Shown: positions 43,625 to 54,329, counted from the stretch's first letter. The stretch is DNA of 64,000 nucleotides from Kalaharituber pfeilii (GCA_015179045.1 WHUZ01000011.1:1178001-1242000), one strand, 5' to 3'. The notes: generated by a model not told the origin, from the sequence alone. A program made the numbers and translations.

Positions 43625-44350
43625 GTTTTGTTAATCATCACCGATTCACTCCGGCCATCTCCGCGATCAAGAGAAGAACACATCGCGGTGACATCAAAAT
43701 ATTCAGGGAATAACAAATCATCTCTCAACACCTCAAGTTGAGGGATATGAAGAGTTTGTCGTTCTTGATGCATTTCACTCACGGAACAAAACTATATCTG
43801 ACTTGTCGAAACGAAGAAAGGGTCCTTCAGTGTAGCATTGGGGCAATGTCTCTTAGCGGTAAAGGCTATGCATAGTAGTGATCAAGAAGGTGTCGTATAT
43901 GGTTTTGTCTCTACCGGACATAGCTGGCAGATATTGTGCTATGATTCGAGGTGACTGAAAAGGTACATGTGGTGTTTGATACAATGGGCAAGGTGAACAG
44001 CAAAGAGAAATGGATGATAACACTTATGGTAGATTGCCTGTACGCGGCGCTTTGTGGTGGAAGGATTGAAAAGATGGGGACCCGGTTGTCGAACACGATG
44101 TGGCTATTAGAGGAATAGCTAGTGCTCTTATACTTTAATGTGTTTTTCTTTTGCATTGAAGGCTGGGGTTTGTGTATAGAGCTATGGTATGGTTTATAGT
44201 TTTGCTTGTGAATCGTGGCTTTGCATATGGGAAGCGGTTGTTGGAAGACAAAGTGAGACCATTTTATTGGGAGTGCCGCCTGAGGGTCGCGGACTTGTCG
44301 TATGAGGGTAATCAGTATGCAGCACAGTTGCAGTTGCATCTTTGCCAATC
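43625..44350. other. No recognisable gene
   Basis: A 145-codon minus-strand frame (43911-44348) has biased composition and no motif. I do not call it. Confidence 0.35.
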
Positions 44351-44354
44351 TTTT

Positions 44355-44415
44355 TTTTTTTTTTATTTATTTATTTATTTTTTACACGTAACCCCGCTTG
44401 CAGCTGCTCGCCATG
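44355..44415 (-). mobile_element. Tail-A micro-insertion, weak TSD
   Basis: A T run and TTTA repeats, ACACGTAACCCCGCTTGCAG, CTGCTCGCCATGGCAGGG. CTTTGCC occurs near both ends, an imperfect TSD. Confidence 0.7.
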
Positions 44416-44815
44416 GCAGGGCTCTTTGCCGGACTTGACGAGCGACCCAGCGTGCGGAGGGGGGGCGGCGGCAGGATGAAGCCCCTATATGATTATTTGA
44501 TTCAACTTTCCGCCCATAGCGATTCCCTCTGCCGGTATTTTTCCTGCAAGATTGCAGCTCTGTCTACATCTATAAAGCTCTGGGACACTTTTAACAAGCA
44601 TCCACGGCTCCTGTAGTTCTTTGCGGTACGCAAATGCCCTCCGGCGGTGCGGTCAATGCCCTGTACGAGGCACCCCCAGATTGACATGAGGCCAAGTGAA
44701 CTACATTTTCACAATGCTTCTGGTAATTCAGGACAAAGATGTGGATGGTGATGCCCTCCGTGAAACAATCATAAGAATAAGCCACCTATCCTTACCACCC
44801 TGCTCGCGGCCGGTC
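44416..44815. other. No recognisable gene
   Basis: A short frame (MKPLYDYLIQLSAHSDSLCR..., 44477-44616) has no family I know. Confidence 0.3.
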
Positions 44816-44828
44816 TAGTCACCCACGA

Positions 44829-44879
44829 TCGCCATAGCCCTTAGAGCGGCAACCGATCAATGATATATAAAAAGAAAAA
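44829..44879 (+). mobile_element. Tail-B micro-insertion
   Basis: TCGCCATAGCCCTTAGAGCG, CGATCAATGATATAT and an A-rich end. TSD TAGTCACCCACGA at 44816-44828 and 44880-44892 (13 bp, perfect). The insert is 51 bp. Confidence 0.92.
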
Positions 44880-45369
44880 TAGTCACCCACGACTGTGTAA
44901 TCGCGGCTACGATGCCTACCCAGAATGGGAAAGAGTTTTGATTTTACGAAAAATGCTAGAGACGTATCATACGGGGCGATATGCAGAATGGACCTGTCCT
45001 AGATTGCATACGCTTTGACTGTCGTTACTCCTGATCTGAGTTGAAGTTAGACGACGCCAAAAAACACTTTGCAAGGTAGGTCAAATAGTTAGTCTCGATA
45101 ACCAGACGCTTCTATAATGGTAGAGGTATATAGGGGCTCCAAAATTTGGAGCTTTTGTATGGCATCTCAAGCCACCACGAGGTTTCTTGCAATAGTATGT
45201 TGTGATATAATACCGTTACCCCTACGGGACTGGTACCTGCTACAGTGTTTCCATTTATTTTACGCCTGTAACACCGGGACACTCACAGGCAGAACTTGTT
45301 ACTTCCCCTTCATACTGGAGGAGCCGGGGACAAAACGCTCATGTTATTTGGTTTTTGCTCTTCTCCTAT

Positions 45370-45612
45370 AGACCCTGCCATGGCCACGTGCTACAAGCGG
45401 GGTTATGTGATTTAAAAAAAAACAAAAAAAAAACAAATATTATCCCATATGTAACTAAATCGCCATACAGTAGCCCTTAGGGCGGCATGCGATCACTGAT
45501 ATTAAAAAAAAAAAAAAAAAAAAAAACAGTTTTCCATTCATCTCGTATGGAATTAATCTTGTCATAGTCTCGATGGCGGTATACGAGTAATGATACTAAA
45601 AATCAAGGGAAA
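45370..45612 (+). mobile_element. Cluster of three LINE tails (A, B, B)
   Basis: Tail-A variant at 45372-45438 (CCCTGCCATGGCCACGTGCT), tail-B at 45453-45526 (ATCGCCATACAGTAGCCCTT, GCGATCACTGATATT, A22) and a decayed tail-B at 45545-45612. All share orientation. No clear TSDs, suggesting repeated insertion into A-rich tails or a chimeric template. Confidence 0.6.
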
Positions 45613-46149
45613 AATAAGAAAAAAAAAAAATCCTACAGGGTCACTTTCTCCATACTTTAGGACCATGACGCCGCTGGGTACTTCGATCGCTTTCAAGACT
45701 TTTCCATGATTGTATACAATGAATCCAACAGGCCTGGCCGGACCGTGAAATTCTGGGCCTGGCCTGGCCTGATTGTTCAGGCCAGATCATATGACCATAT
45801 ACCCTGACTCCTTGGCACCCCCAACATGGCATCAACCATAAGGCTGGGAAGTCTGGAACGCAAAGACAGTGATTCAGGTGCCAAAACAACCCTCGCCAAG
45901 AGTACCCGCCTCGAGACCCACTGCTCAAGTCTATTGGTGAAAGACTTGGTGGAGTAAATATGACCGATATGCTTGAGGTAATGGAAGATGTCATTAAACA
46001 CATCTAGGCATGTATAGAAGACCAAAATTTGAGTCAACAGGCAGGTTTTTACTACATCTCAAATACATATACCGGTACGCAGATTTACTTGCAATAAAGT
46101 TACAAGCAAAGACATGCGGACACTTTACAGCCAGTGCATGGGATTATAA
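45613..46149. other. No recognisable gene
   Basis: Unassigned. The right end may be the beginning of the LINE ORF1 relic. Confidence 0.3.
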
Positions 46150-46700
46150 GGAAGGGGAAACACAAACTGAACTAGAGACACCATTGCGGCTGTCATATGC
46201 AGCAATTGTCTCACAAAACATTCCACCAACACCACCTGCCCCTCAAAAATCTTCCACGTCCTGAGCACAACCTTCAACAAAGGGCAAGAAGATACTCATA
46301 GCTCCGAATCCAACCAAAGGGCAGTCTTCGAAGCCCTCAAACGTTTTCCCTCGCCATAGCCCCAAGGGCGGCACGCGAGTAATGATATAAAAAAAGAAGC
46401 CCTCAAAAGCTTCGCGAACAGTTAAACCTGCCTCAGTGTGGTCGCGAAAATTGTGGTACATGGAATAGCAACAACCAAAAAGCTGAGAAAGGTTAGGGAC
46501 TGGATGGAGAAGGCGAACCCATGAATTGGGAGTATAGTTGCAGCCCGATGGTTGGTGAAGGAGAGAATTGAAGGAAAGAAGACCAGCTTAGTAATCTACC
46601 TAAAAGGAGAGATAGAATCAGATGGTCAAATACTATCGAAGGTAAGGTTGTTGGGGAAGATGGCTGCACTTGAAATTACATGAGTGGAATAGAGTGAGTA
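46150..46700 (+). pseudogene. LINE ORF1 (gag-like) relic
   Basis: SYAAIVSQNIPPTPPAPQKS near 46190, a stop near 46262, KGKKILIAPNPTKGQSSKPS, then after a micro-insertion ARWLVKERIEGKKTSLVIYL (46545-46605) and SKVRLLGKMAALEIT. The order matches fungal LINE ORF1 (proline-rich N-terminus, then the GxRWL...KxxSxVIYL block also seen in the ORF1-only elements). The zinc-knuckle region is missing. Confidence 0.5.
46342..46395 (+). mobile_element. Tail-B micro-insertion in LINE ORF1 relic
   Basis: CGTTTTCCCTCGCCATAGCC, CCAAGGGCGGCACGCGAGTA, short A tail. TSD GAAGCCCTCAAA at 46330-46341 and 46396-46407 (12 bp, perfect). Confidence 0.92.
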
Positions 46701-46840
46701 CAAAGTAAAAAGGGAAAGCACCTGAGGATAGGATGGATTCCGATGGAACTGGATGGGGAAGGAAGAGGAGGGGCAGCTGAAGAGGAGTAGCTGGTGTCGC
46801 CTCTTAAGCTGTCATTATGCTTCCTACACTCACCACAATG

Positions 46841-47272
46841 CAATACAAGGTTGGGAAATCCGACGGCCCTGACTGCCGATGGTGCGGCGAAGACCTAGAG
46901 ACCACGGAACACCTGGAAAAATGCCGGGTATGGAAAGCCCGATAGCCGGGGGGAGGACACGCACTGCTCAGACCGGACCAGACGAACCAAGAACAAGGGG
47001 GCACACTCGCAGCACTGCTGGAATGGATGAGACAATAGACGACGGGCAGGGGAACAGGGGGTTTGGATTTTCCTCATATTTGTCCCTTTTCCTTTGGATT
47101 GGACGGAGACAGTCAGGTAGACTGGCTCGTACCTCTTACTTTTATTGCTTACTCTATCTCCTTTCTTTACTCTATCTTCTATTTCTTACACAATCTCCTA
47201 TGTAACTAAATCGCCATGGCCCATAGGATGGCAAGCGATCAATGATATTATATAAAAAAAAAAAAAAAAAAA
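46841..47272 (+). mobile_element. 5'-truncated LINE-B copy in LINE endonuclease fragment
   Basis: A 432-bp insert with TSD CTCACCACAATG at 46829-46840 and 47273-47284 (perfect). It encodes GPDCRWCGEDLETTEHLEKC, then UTR, tail-B (ATCGC/GCGAT; CATGG variant) and poly(A). Confidence 0.9.
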
Positions 47273-47284
47273 CTCACCACAATG

Positions 47285-47780
47285 TCTTGCCTAAGACCTG
47301 TAAGAGGGAGTGGATGGGAAGTGTGTACACATGGGGGACTGGAACGCGCACAGCCCGATGTGGGGTCTGGAAGGGACAGGAGAGAACGGGAGAGGGAAGA
47401 TTCTGAGAGAAATGATGGAGGGGGCGGGTTTTCGACTGGAGGGGGAGAGAGTGGGGACTTGGAGAAGAGAGATAGAAGGGATGGTAAGGGAGTCGAGAAT
47501 AGATCTGGTATGGGCGAGGGGGGTGGAGGTGAGAGGAGTAGAGCTGTGGGACATGGGGTCGGACCATTCGGTAATAGTGGTGAGCCTGGAGGAGGAAGGG
47601 AGAGAGCAAGAAGAACAACGAGTTGTCCAGATGGAGGGGTGGGGTGGGAAGTGGGGGGAGGAGGAGAAGGAGTGGATAGAGAGGGTGGGGGAGGGGACGG
47701 CATATGAGAGGTCGAAAAGGTGGAAGAAGACACTCGTAAAGGAGGTAAGAATTGGGGGGAGGAGTAAGCGGGATGTCTCC
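47285..47780 (+). pseudogene. LINE apurinic-like endonuclease domain fragment
   Basis: MGDWNAHSPMWGLEGTGENG holds the GDWN motif, RIDLVWARGVEVRG the (R)xDLVW motif and GSDHSVIVVSLEEEGREQEE the SDH catalytic motif of endonuclease/exonuclease/phosphatase-fold LINE endonucleases. This enzyme nicks the target to start reverse transcription. The N-terminal motif with the first Asn/Glu is missing, and the domain ends in tandem repeats near 47780 before any RT. Closest partner by codon style and G-richness is LINE-C. Confidence 0.75.
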
Positions 47781-47952
47781 GGACAGTCCTTTTGGACTGT
47801 CCTGACTGTCCTGACTGTCCTGACTGTCCCAAAGGTTGCATAACTGACTGTCCCGTCTTGCATATGGTGCGGCTGAGCTCACTGTCTTGGTGTGGCAGAC
47901 TGTCTTGGTGTGGCAGACTGTCTTGGTGTGGCAGACTGTCTTGGTGTGGCAG
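47780..47952 (+). repeat. Hairpin plus 9-bp and 18-bp tandem repeats
   Basis: GGACAGTCC-TTTT-GGACTGTCC (47780-47801) is a perfect hairpin. A TGTCCTGAC 9-bp repeat follows, and from 47881 four exact copies of ACTGTCTTGGTGTGGCAG (18 bp). All share the core ACTGTC. Confidence 0.9.
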
Positions 47953-48039
47953 ACTGTCTTGTCGGTAAATCGCGCGGCGCACTAAAAACTCTCCACACCT
48001 TCGCAAACCGGCCCGAAAATTATCGCACGGCGCGCTCCT

Positions 48040-50222
48040 AAAACTTGATCCCAGAAAAGAACCTTTCTAACTCATCCCACTCCTCCCCGTTCTCTGCCGT
48101 CCTTTTCCAGTTCTTTTCCACATCCCCCCATTCTCTGAAGCCTTCTGGGCGAAACCTCTGCTGACTGCACTGGAAGGCTAGGTGCACCCCCGTCTGGGCC
48201 TCCCGCAGCTGCACTTCTCCGATTCCGCCGCTCCCATCCTCTTCAACCACACCCTGCCTCTTCCTCTCTCCAGTCGTAATGCTGTGAAGTTGGACACCGC
48301 TGTCCTATTCCACTCCATTACTTTCCCCTTCCCGAAACCTTCCACCTCCCTCCTCTCCTTCCTCCACGCCTTAATCCTCTGGCGCACCCCGCTCCCGGTG
48401 GCCACCTCTTTCCCTTCCACCGCCGTCCCCTTCTTTGCCCACTCATCAGCCTTCTCATTCCCTGCAATTCCGATATGAGCCTTGACCCACATCAGTTTCG
48501 CGTCCCCTCCCTTCTTCTTCCTCCTCGCCACGGCATCCACCACTCTCCTCACATCCTCGGTTTTTCCCTTTCCCTCCCTGCCTGCCTTCTGGATCGCCAT
48601 GATGGCAGCCTCAGAATCTAAACAGATCAGTATAGGGACCTCCTCCTCCGCACTCTCCAGCGCCTTTCTCACTCCCCCAGCTCGGCGGTAGTTTACTTGG
48701 AAAAGGAGACGGACGTTGAGAGAGTGAGGCTCGGGGGACGGTGGCTCAGATCGGTCCGGTACGAGTCGGAGAGGGGACGGAAGTAGGAGATACCGGGTCC
48801 GGGACTGCCACCCGCATCATGGAGAAGTTTCGCGGGCACCACATGTAGTTAGGAGTAGATAGTTTGGCTTTGACTTCTTTTTCCTTCTTTTAATAAAAAC
48901 CTCGCCATAGCCCTCTGGGCGGCCTGCGAGTAATGATATAAAAAAAAAAAAAAAAAAAAATTTCTCACTCCCCTCACCTCCCCATCGAACACCGTCGCCG
49001 TTCTCCCCACCACCTCCGCCACCGCTGCCGACCTCCCCCACACTCCTGCTCCCACCTTGCTGTCCTCGATCTTGCTGCCGTCGGAGAAAAGGACTGCCCT
49101 TTTTCTTCCAGCTGCCCCGATCGCGGCTTCCCAGTCCCCCCTCGTCTCCACTTCTCCTTTCCGCCTCTCCACCACTTCCACCTCCACCTTCTCACACCCC
49201 CCTCCCCACGAGATCTCCTCCCCCTCCTCCGAGAACCTCGCCCACTGACCTTGCCAGCGGTCCAGCACCGCTTCATACCCATCATTCTCGACCACCGCCC
49301 ACTGCACCCCCCAGTCTCTCCAGTTTCTTGCCTCCTCCTCTCTCTCCTCACTCCCTCCGAAGTCGCCCGTGCAAAGCTCCGCCAGCTCTGACGGCGCCTC
49401 CACCTCCCGGACGATCGCCCTCGCTTGCGCGCCATCCAGGGCCGCCTCCACGTCTTCCACTCCGCAAACCGCATTCACCCCTTCCACCCCGGCACCTCTC
49501 CCCCTCCAGCTGCTCTCTTCAAAACTTGCAGCTGTAATCGCTCCATCTCCTTCCACTCCTTCTGGCCCCTCCACCCGATCTCACTCCCCCACATCGCCAC
49601 CGCCCTCACCATCCCTGTGTACGCCTGCCGCCAGCTCCGTGGTGACATCCCCCAGTCCCGGTTTCCCAGTCCTGAGAGTGCCCCCGCCAGCCTCCTCGCC
49701 CTACTCAGCCTATTTCGCCAATGCGCACTGAAGGTCAGCTTCTCGTCGAAAAATGACTCCCAGCCACTTCAGCATCTCCCCCTCCTTCTTCCACCTTTTC
49801 CCCACTCCGAAAGTTATCATCTCCCACTTCGACTCCTCCAGCGGGATCTGATCTTCTTCCGCCACCTCCGCCATTGCCACCTTCACTTTCTCCCTGAGCC
49901 GCCCCATATCCCAGTACCCGTGCCAGTCCAGGATCGTTGCTGCCAGGTCGTCGACGTACGATGGCACTTCTACCTCCGCCCCCATCGCCACCCCTCTCAG
50001 TCTTCTCTCCATCTTCTCAATGGTGGGTGCCATGAAGATGAGGAAGATGACCGGTGACAGTGGTGACCCTTGCGGAACCCCCACGTTCGACCTGCCCCTC
50101 CCTTTCTCCTCGCCGTCCCACCACACTCCAAACTCCCTGCCTCCCATAAACTCCTCCAGCCACCTCCGCTTCTTTCTCACCCCCTCGCTCCCCCTCTCCT
50201 CAATCCTTCTCAATATATTAGC
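48040..50222 (-). pseudogene. LINE-C pol: RT, RNase H and zinc-finger-like end, interrupted
   Basis: On the minus strand: NILRRIEERGSEGVRKKRRW, GRSNVGVPQGSPLSPVIFL and the catalytic PSYVDDLAATILDW (about 50222-49920), EESKWEMITFGVG, then a Trp-rich link. RNase H carries LFSDGSKIEDSKVGAGVWG (about 49080), VFDGEVRG...KALESAEEEV, LICLDSEAAIMAIQ and GNEKADEWAKKG. The end, GFGKGKVMEWNRTAVSNFTA and KCSCGRPRR, is near 48190. The RT and RNase H catalytic residues are preserved over long open stretches (573 and 726 bp), so this is the best-preserved LINE RT here. A 283-bp ORF1-only retroposon splits RNase H, and a fold-back element lies at its 5' limit. Confidence 0.8.
48678..48960 (+). mobile_element. 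ORF1-only retroposon, copy 3, inside LINE-C
   Basis: SSAVVYLEKETDVERVRLGG, RWLRSVRYESERGRK, stop, 3' UTR, tail-B (CTCGC/GCGAG) and about 21 A. TSD TTTCTCACTCCCC at 48665-48677 and 48961-48973 (13 bp, perfect). Opposite in orientation to its LINE-C host, as at 5290-5724. Confidence 0.9.
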
Positions 50223-51123
50223 TATCATCTTATTACTTTTCAGTAAACGGAAATCAACTATACTCCCACCTTCTTTATTCATACAAACTCTTCACTTTTC
50301 AGTAAACAGAAATCAACTATACTCCCATCTTCTTTATTCATACAAACTCTTCACTTTTCAATAAACAGAAATCAACTATACTCCCATCTTCTTTATTCAT
50401 CCAAACTCTTCACTTATGTTACAATATGTCAAACGAATCAACGTGCATACAGTGCCAAACTCTCAAAGATAGTGCTAGAAAACCTAATAAAATAAAAAGA
50501 AAATATTTTACTATTTTAAGAGATAACTATAAATATATAATCTAATATTAGACTTTTAGTTACTATTTTATTTTATTTTTCTATTTTTTTTTTTATTTTT
50601 TTTATTTTTTTTTGAGTCACCCAATCCGACATTCAAAACTATCAGCTTATTTAGCGAGCTGAGTCTTTTGATCTAATTTATATTCTCAAATACTCAACTA
50701 GTTATCTCTTAAAATAGTAAAATATTTTCTGTTTATTTTATTAGATTTTCTAGCACTATCTTTGAGAGTTTGGCACTGTATGCACGTTGCTTCGTTTGAC
50801 ATATTGTAATGTAAGTGAAGAGTTTGGATAAATAAAGAAGATGGGAGTATAGTTGATTTCTGTTTACTGAAAAGTGAAGAGTTTGTATGAATAAAGAAGA
50901 TGGGAGTATAGTTGATTTCTGTTTACTGAAAAGTGAAGAGTTTGTATGAATAAAGAAGATGGGAGTATAGTTGATTTCTGTTTACTGAAAAGTGAAGAGT
51001 TTGTATGAATAAAGAAGGTGGGAGTATAGTTGATTTCTGTTTACTGAAAAGTGAAGAGTTTGTATGAATAAAGAAGGTGGGAGTATAGTTGATTTCCGTT
51101 TACTGAAAAGTAATAAGATGATA
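50223..51123. mobile_element. Fold-back element with 59-bp repeat arms
   Basis: The ends TATCATCTTATTAC and GTAATAAGATGATA are inverted. Each arm is a tandem array of a 59-bp unit (starting CTTTTCAGTAAACAGAAATC): three copies on the left (from 50236) and five inverted copies on the right (to about 51112). Unique inverted sequence (CAAACTCTCAAAGATAGTGC) and an AT-rich centre follow inside. No coding capacity. No TSD could be defined. Confidence 0.85.
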
Positions 51124-51290
51124 ACATCTACAATTTTTGAGCAGGCAAAAGTGCTAGATTGCAAGAATGGCCTTTTGGTTAATACCTACATAAAGCACAT
51201 TAAGAAATGCTGGTGTGGTTGTTGAGATATTCAGTGCGAAAGTTGTGCAATTTTGGTGAGGAAGGTGTCCCGATTGTTAGAGATCTACAG
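51124..51290. mobile_element. Worn right end of MITE M1
   Basis: AGTGCTAGATTGCAAGAATG, GTTGTTGAGATATTCAGTGC, GAAAGTTGTGCAATTTTGGT and a final CTACAG|TA match the M1 right terminal repeat. The left end is missing, replaced by the fold-back element. Confidence 0.75.
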
Positions 51291-51378
51291 TAATGTCGGA
51301 GTGTCGGAGGTGTCGGATATCAGAGAGGTCCGTGATAAAGGGTGGTAAGGGCCCGAGAGCAACCTCATGCTCTATGTA

Positions 51379-52220
51379 CAGTCACTGGTCAAAAGTCTTG
51401 GTGAAAGGGATCTGAGCACCAAGCGGCGACAATGTCCATTTGAACAAAAAATTGAGATATCTCCACGAGAAGTGACCCAATTAACCTACAACTTGAACTG
51501 GTGATAGTGTAAGCAGTATGGTTTATGCTACAGCACAGGATATACTTATAGCACAATGATTACAGTGTAATATCTACAAAAAGTTATTGAATACTAGGTA
51601 TTCCATACAAAAACTGTGAATTTTTGAAATGTAATGTATCTTTAGCACCACAACTAGATAGACCAACAGGATTTTTTCTATGATAGATACTACCTGAAAC
51701 TTCATGGTTCCGGTTGTAGAACAGATGTTGGGGTCATGTGGCTGCCGAGATAAAATCGCAAACTTCAAAGAACGCCAAGATTGCCAAATTCCCATACAAA
51801 ATCGACATTTTAGGGTCAAATATCGGTGTCTGGAAATAAATAGCTCCACACAGAACCTGCAACACAACATAAAAAATATCAAAAATATGAAATAAGCTGG
51901 ACTCAATATGTATTTTCATACCAAAATTTACTAGCCCCAAAAATATTCTCCTTGTATGGAACTACACTATTATGCAGAGAGAATTTAGGTAAAAAATGCT
52001 AGAATTTGTTCCTAATTTATTGGTCCATATAATTGACTACTACTATTCTCATGATTGCTGCATGTTATATGCAAGACTATACACACGGTGCTATCAATTG
52101 CAGGTACAACTTCTGTAATTGAGCTGTGGATCATGGAGATATGAGCATTTGAAGTTGCGCAAGCAAGCATTTTGGGGTGCCAAGAAAAGTGGCGTCACCA
52201 AGACTTTTGACCAGTGACTG
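51379..52220. mobile_element. 842-bp Tc1/mariner-type element, non-coding
   Basis: CAGTCACTGGTCAAAAGTCT opens and its reverse complement closes the element (26 perfect bases), flanked by TA at 51377-51378 and 52221-52222. The form of the ends is typical of Tc1-like elements. No transposase frame survives. Confidence 0.85.
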
Positions 52221-52385
52221 TATATAGGTGTATTACTTTGGCTACTCTCTCTACGAAGGAATAACAATCATCTCTTTCTACCCAAAGCTCAACACCGATT
52301 GCCGGTGTGGCCCGCTTGGTGGTGAATTACAGCATGTATTTAAAGTTACGTTATTGTTCTTGTTTTGTTTTTTGTTATATAAAAA

Positions 52386-52443
52386 GACCCTCGCCATAGC
52401 CGCATGCGAGTAGTGATATAAAAATAAAAAAAATAAAAAAAAA
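52386..52443 (+). mobile_element. Tail-B with deleted hairpin loop
   Basis: CCTCGCCATAGCCGCATGCG, AGTAGTGATATAAAAATAAA. The inner GGGC arm is missing but the CTCGC/GCGAG outer stem remains. TSD not found. Confidence 0.6.
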
Positions 52444-52496
52444 GATCAATCTGATTCCAGCCTGCGTGTTGACACTGTGAGAATTGCCCCTAATTG

Positions 52497-52590
52497 CACG
52501 TTGAATTCAGAAGTCAATTCAGGGGTCAATTCCGGAGTCAATTTCGGAGTCAATTCAGCAGTCCATTCAGGAGTCAATTTTCATTGCAAG
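52497..52590 (+). repeat. 12-bp tandem repeat (GGAGTCAATTCM)
   Basis: About seven degenerate units, reading SEVNSGVNSGVNFGVNSAVH in one frame. Confidence 0.8.
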
Positions 52591-52670
52591 TTCTTCTTCG
52601 TCCTTCTTCGTCCTTACATGAAGTTACATCGCACAACCTACTCACATATCTCACAACTTGCTCACACATA

Positions 52671-53498
52671 CTGTAGTTCACCACTTTCCCGGACACATTT
52701 ACCACCAAAACTGCGCAACTTTCGCACTCAATATCTCAACAACCATAACAGCATTTGTGAATGCGCTTTGTATAGCTATTAGACAAACTGTAATTCTTGC
52801 TATCTAGCACTTTTCTTCATCAAAAATTGTGGGTGCAAAGGGATTATGGCTTGTCGCATTTTTGTTGGAAGGCTTGGCATTTATTTGCATGGGATCTCCA
52901 TACAAAACGTTCATAAGACTTGAATATAGTCCTACTCTTCAACGCTAATTACAATAGCTATGATAGTATATGTCCAGAATCACCTGAAGAGTTATAGTAA
53001 GGTGCTGCATTTAGTTTACTTTCATTTGTTGAATTGTAGAGTTGGTGTACAACTATCTAGTTTCTCATACAAATGGTTTCTATGGGAAATATGAATATTG
53101 TGAATGATTTCACAACCACTACAGGTATTACCTAACTACGTTGCTCATAGTTTCCAACTGAGTGATCCTATTGAATGTGAGTGTCTGAGTTTTTTTCATG
53201 AATTGATTGCATGTGTAGCATGCAGAATTCGGGGGCGGTGACATTTGTATGGAGATCCCATACAAATAAATGCCAAGCCTTCCAACAAAAATGCGACAAG
53301 CCATAATCCCTTTGCACCCACAATTTTTGATGAAGAAAAAGTGCTAGATAGCAAGAATTACAGTTTGTCTAATAGCTATACAAAGCGCATTCACAAATGC
53401 TGTTATGGTTGTTGAGATATTGAGTGCGAAAGTTGCGCAGTTTTGGTGGTAAATGTGTCCGGGAAAGTGGTGTGTCCGGGAAAGTGGTGAACTACAGT
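52671..53498. mobile_element. MITE M1, copy 2 (828 bp)
   Basis: Same ends and interior as 39134-39979 with few differences, flanked by TA (52669-52670 and 53499-53500). The extra CCACTTTCCCGGACA module is at the right end only, whereas copy 1 has it at both ends. Confidence 0.92.
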
Positions 53499-53504
53499 AT
53501 TAAC

Positions 53505-53590
53505 AGGTCTCCCTAGACAGCACGAAATGCTGCAGAATGAGCTCTCTTAACAGGTAGCAGGCCTCTCTTGACAGCACGAGATATGGCAAC
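53505..53590 (+). repeat. Fragment of the ~51-bp minisatellite
   Basis: ACAGGTCTCCCTAGACAGCA, CGAAATGCTGCAGAATGAGC and ACAGCACGAGATATGGCA match monomers of the 25-29 kb arrays, 24 kb away. Confidence 0.7.
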
Positions 53591-54056
53591 TAGTGAGCGG
53601 CACGAGCCGAGCCAGCTCGAGCTCTGGCTCGAGCTCAAACGAGCCAAGATCATGCTAGTGTTTTTCTTGACAGCTCGCTAAAATGCTTAGCCAGTGCATG
53701 GTTTCATAAACTGTAAATACCTAATATGGTAATAATTAGAGACTTGGAGCTCATTCTGACCTACCAACAACTTCGAAATGCACAATTTAGCTGATAGTAG
53801 TGAGCAAGATGAAAATTTAGCTTAGTTTAGTTTAGGTTGTCAATATTATGTATATAATCAATCCAGGGTCGAGCTAGCTCGTGCCGCTCACTAGTAGTGT
53901 GGTATCGAGGGGTGGTGAAAGGGCACCTGTATATATCGCGATAGCTAGAAATGAATAAATAATTCTATATACCGAATTGAGAACACATGAGGATGTGTAC
54001 ACAGAGTTGACAAGGTGGTACTACAGTCGCAGTGCGCCCCCACAGAGCCCAATCCT
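53591..54056. other. No recognisable gene
   Basis: Includes a GAGCCGAGCCAGCTCGAGCT self-complementary stretch near 53605 and GGTGRTRAARGGGCACCTG, also present near 29525. Confidence 0.4.
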
Positions 54057-54280
54057 GTCAACGGCGTTACCAGCGAGGTCTACCAGGTTACATGCGTTAC
54101 CAACGAGACTCAGCAGGTGACCTGCGTTACCAACGGGGCTCACCAGATGACCTGCGTTACCAACGAGACTCACCAGGTGACCTGCGTTACGAAGAGGCCT
54201 ATTGGATCACCTGTGTTGCCAACGAGGCCGATTGGGTCACCTGTGTTGTCAACGAGGCCTATTGGGTCAACTGCGTCCCT
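54057..54280 (+). repeat. 30-bp tandem repeat, about seven units
   Basis: GCGTTACCAACGAGACTCAC followed by CAGGTGACCT repeats with growing divergence rightwards. One frame reads CVTNETHQVT per unit, the unit being 10 codons. Flanking frames are short, so coding is uncertain. Confidence 0.85.
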
Positions 54281-54329
54281 GAGGAGTCATTCAGTAGACT
54301 GCGCCCTCCACGTTGGGGACGCAGTAGTA

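Noticed and set aside
43911..44348. 145-codon minus-strand frame
   Set aside because: Biased S/T/I composition, no motif, and it overlaps a LINE tail at its start.
47248..48006. Proline/serine-rich 252-codon minus-strand frame
   Set aside because: Antisense of the LINE endonuclease domain and of the 18-bp repeats (HQDSLP repeats are a product of tandem DNA).
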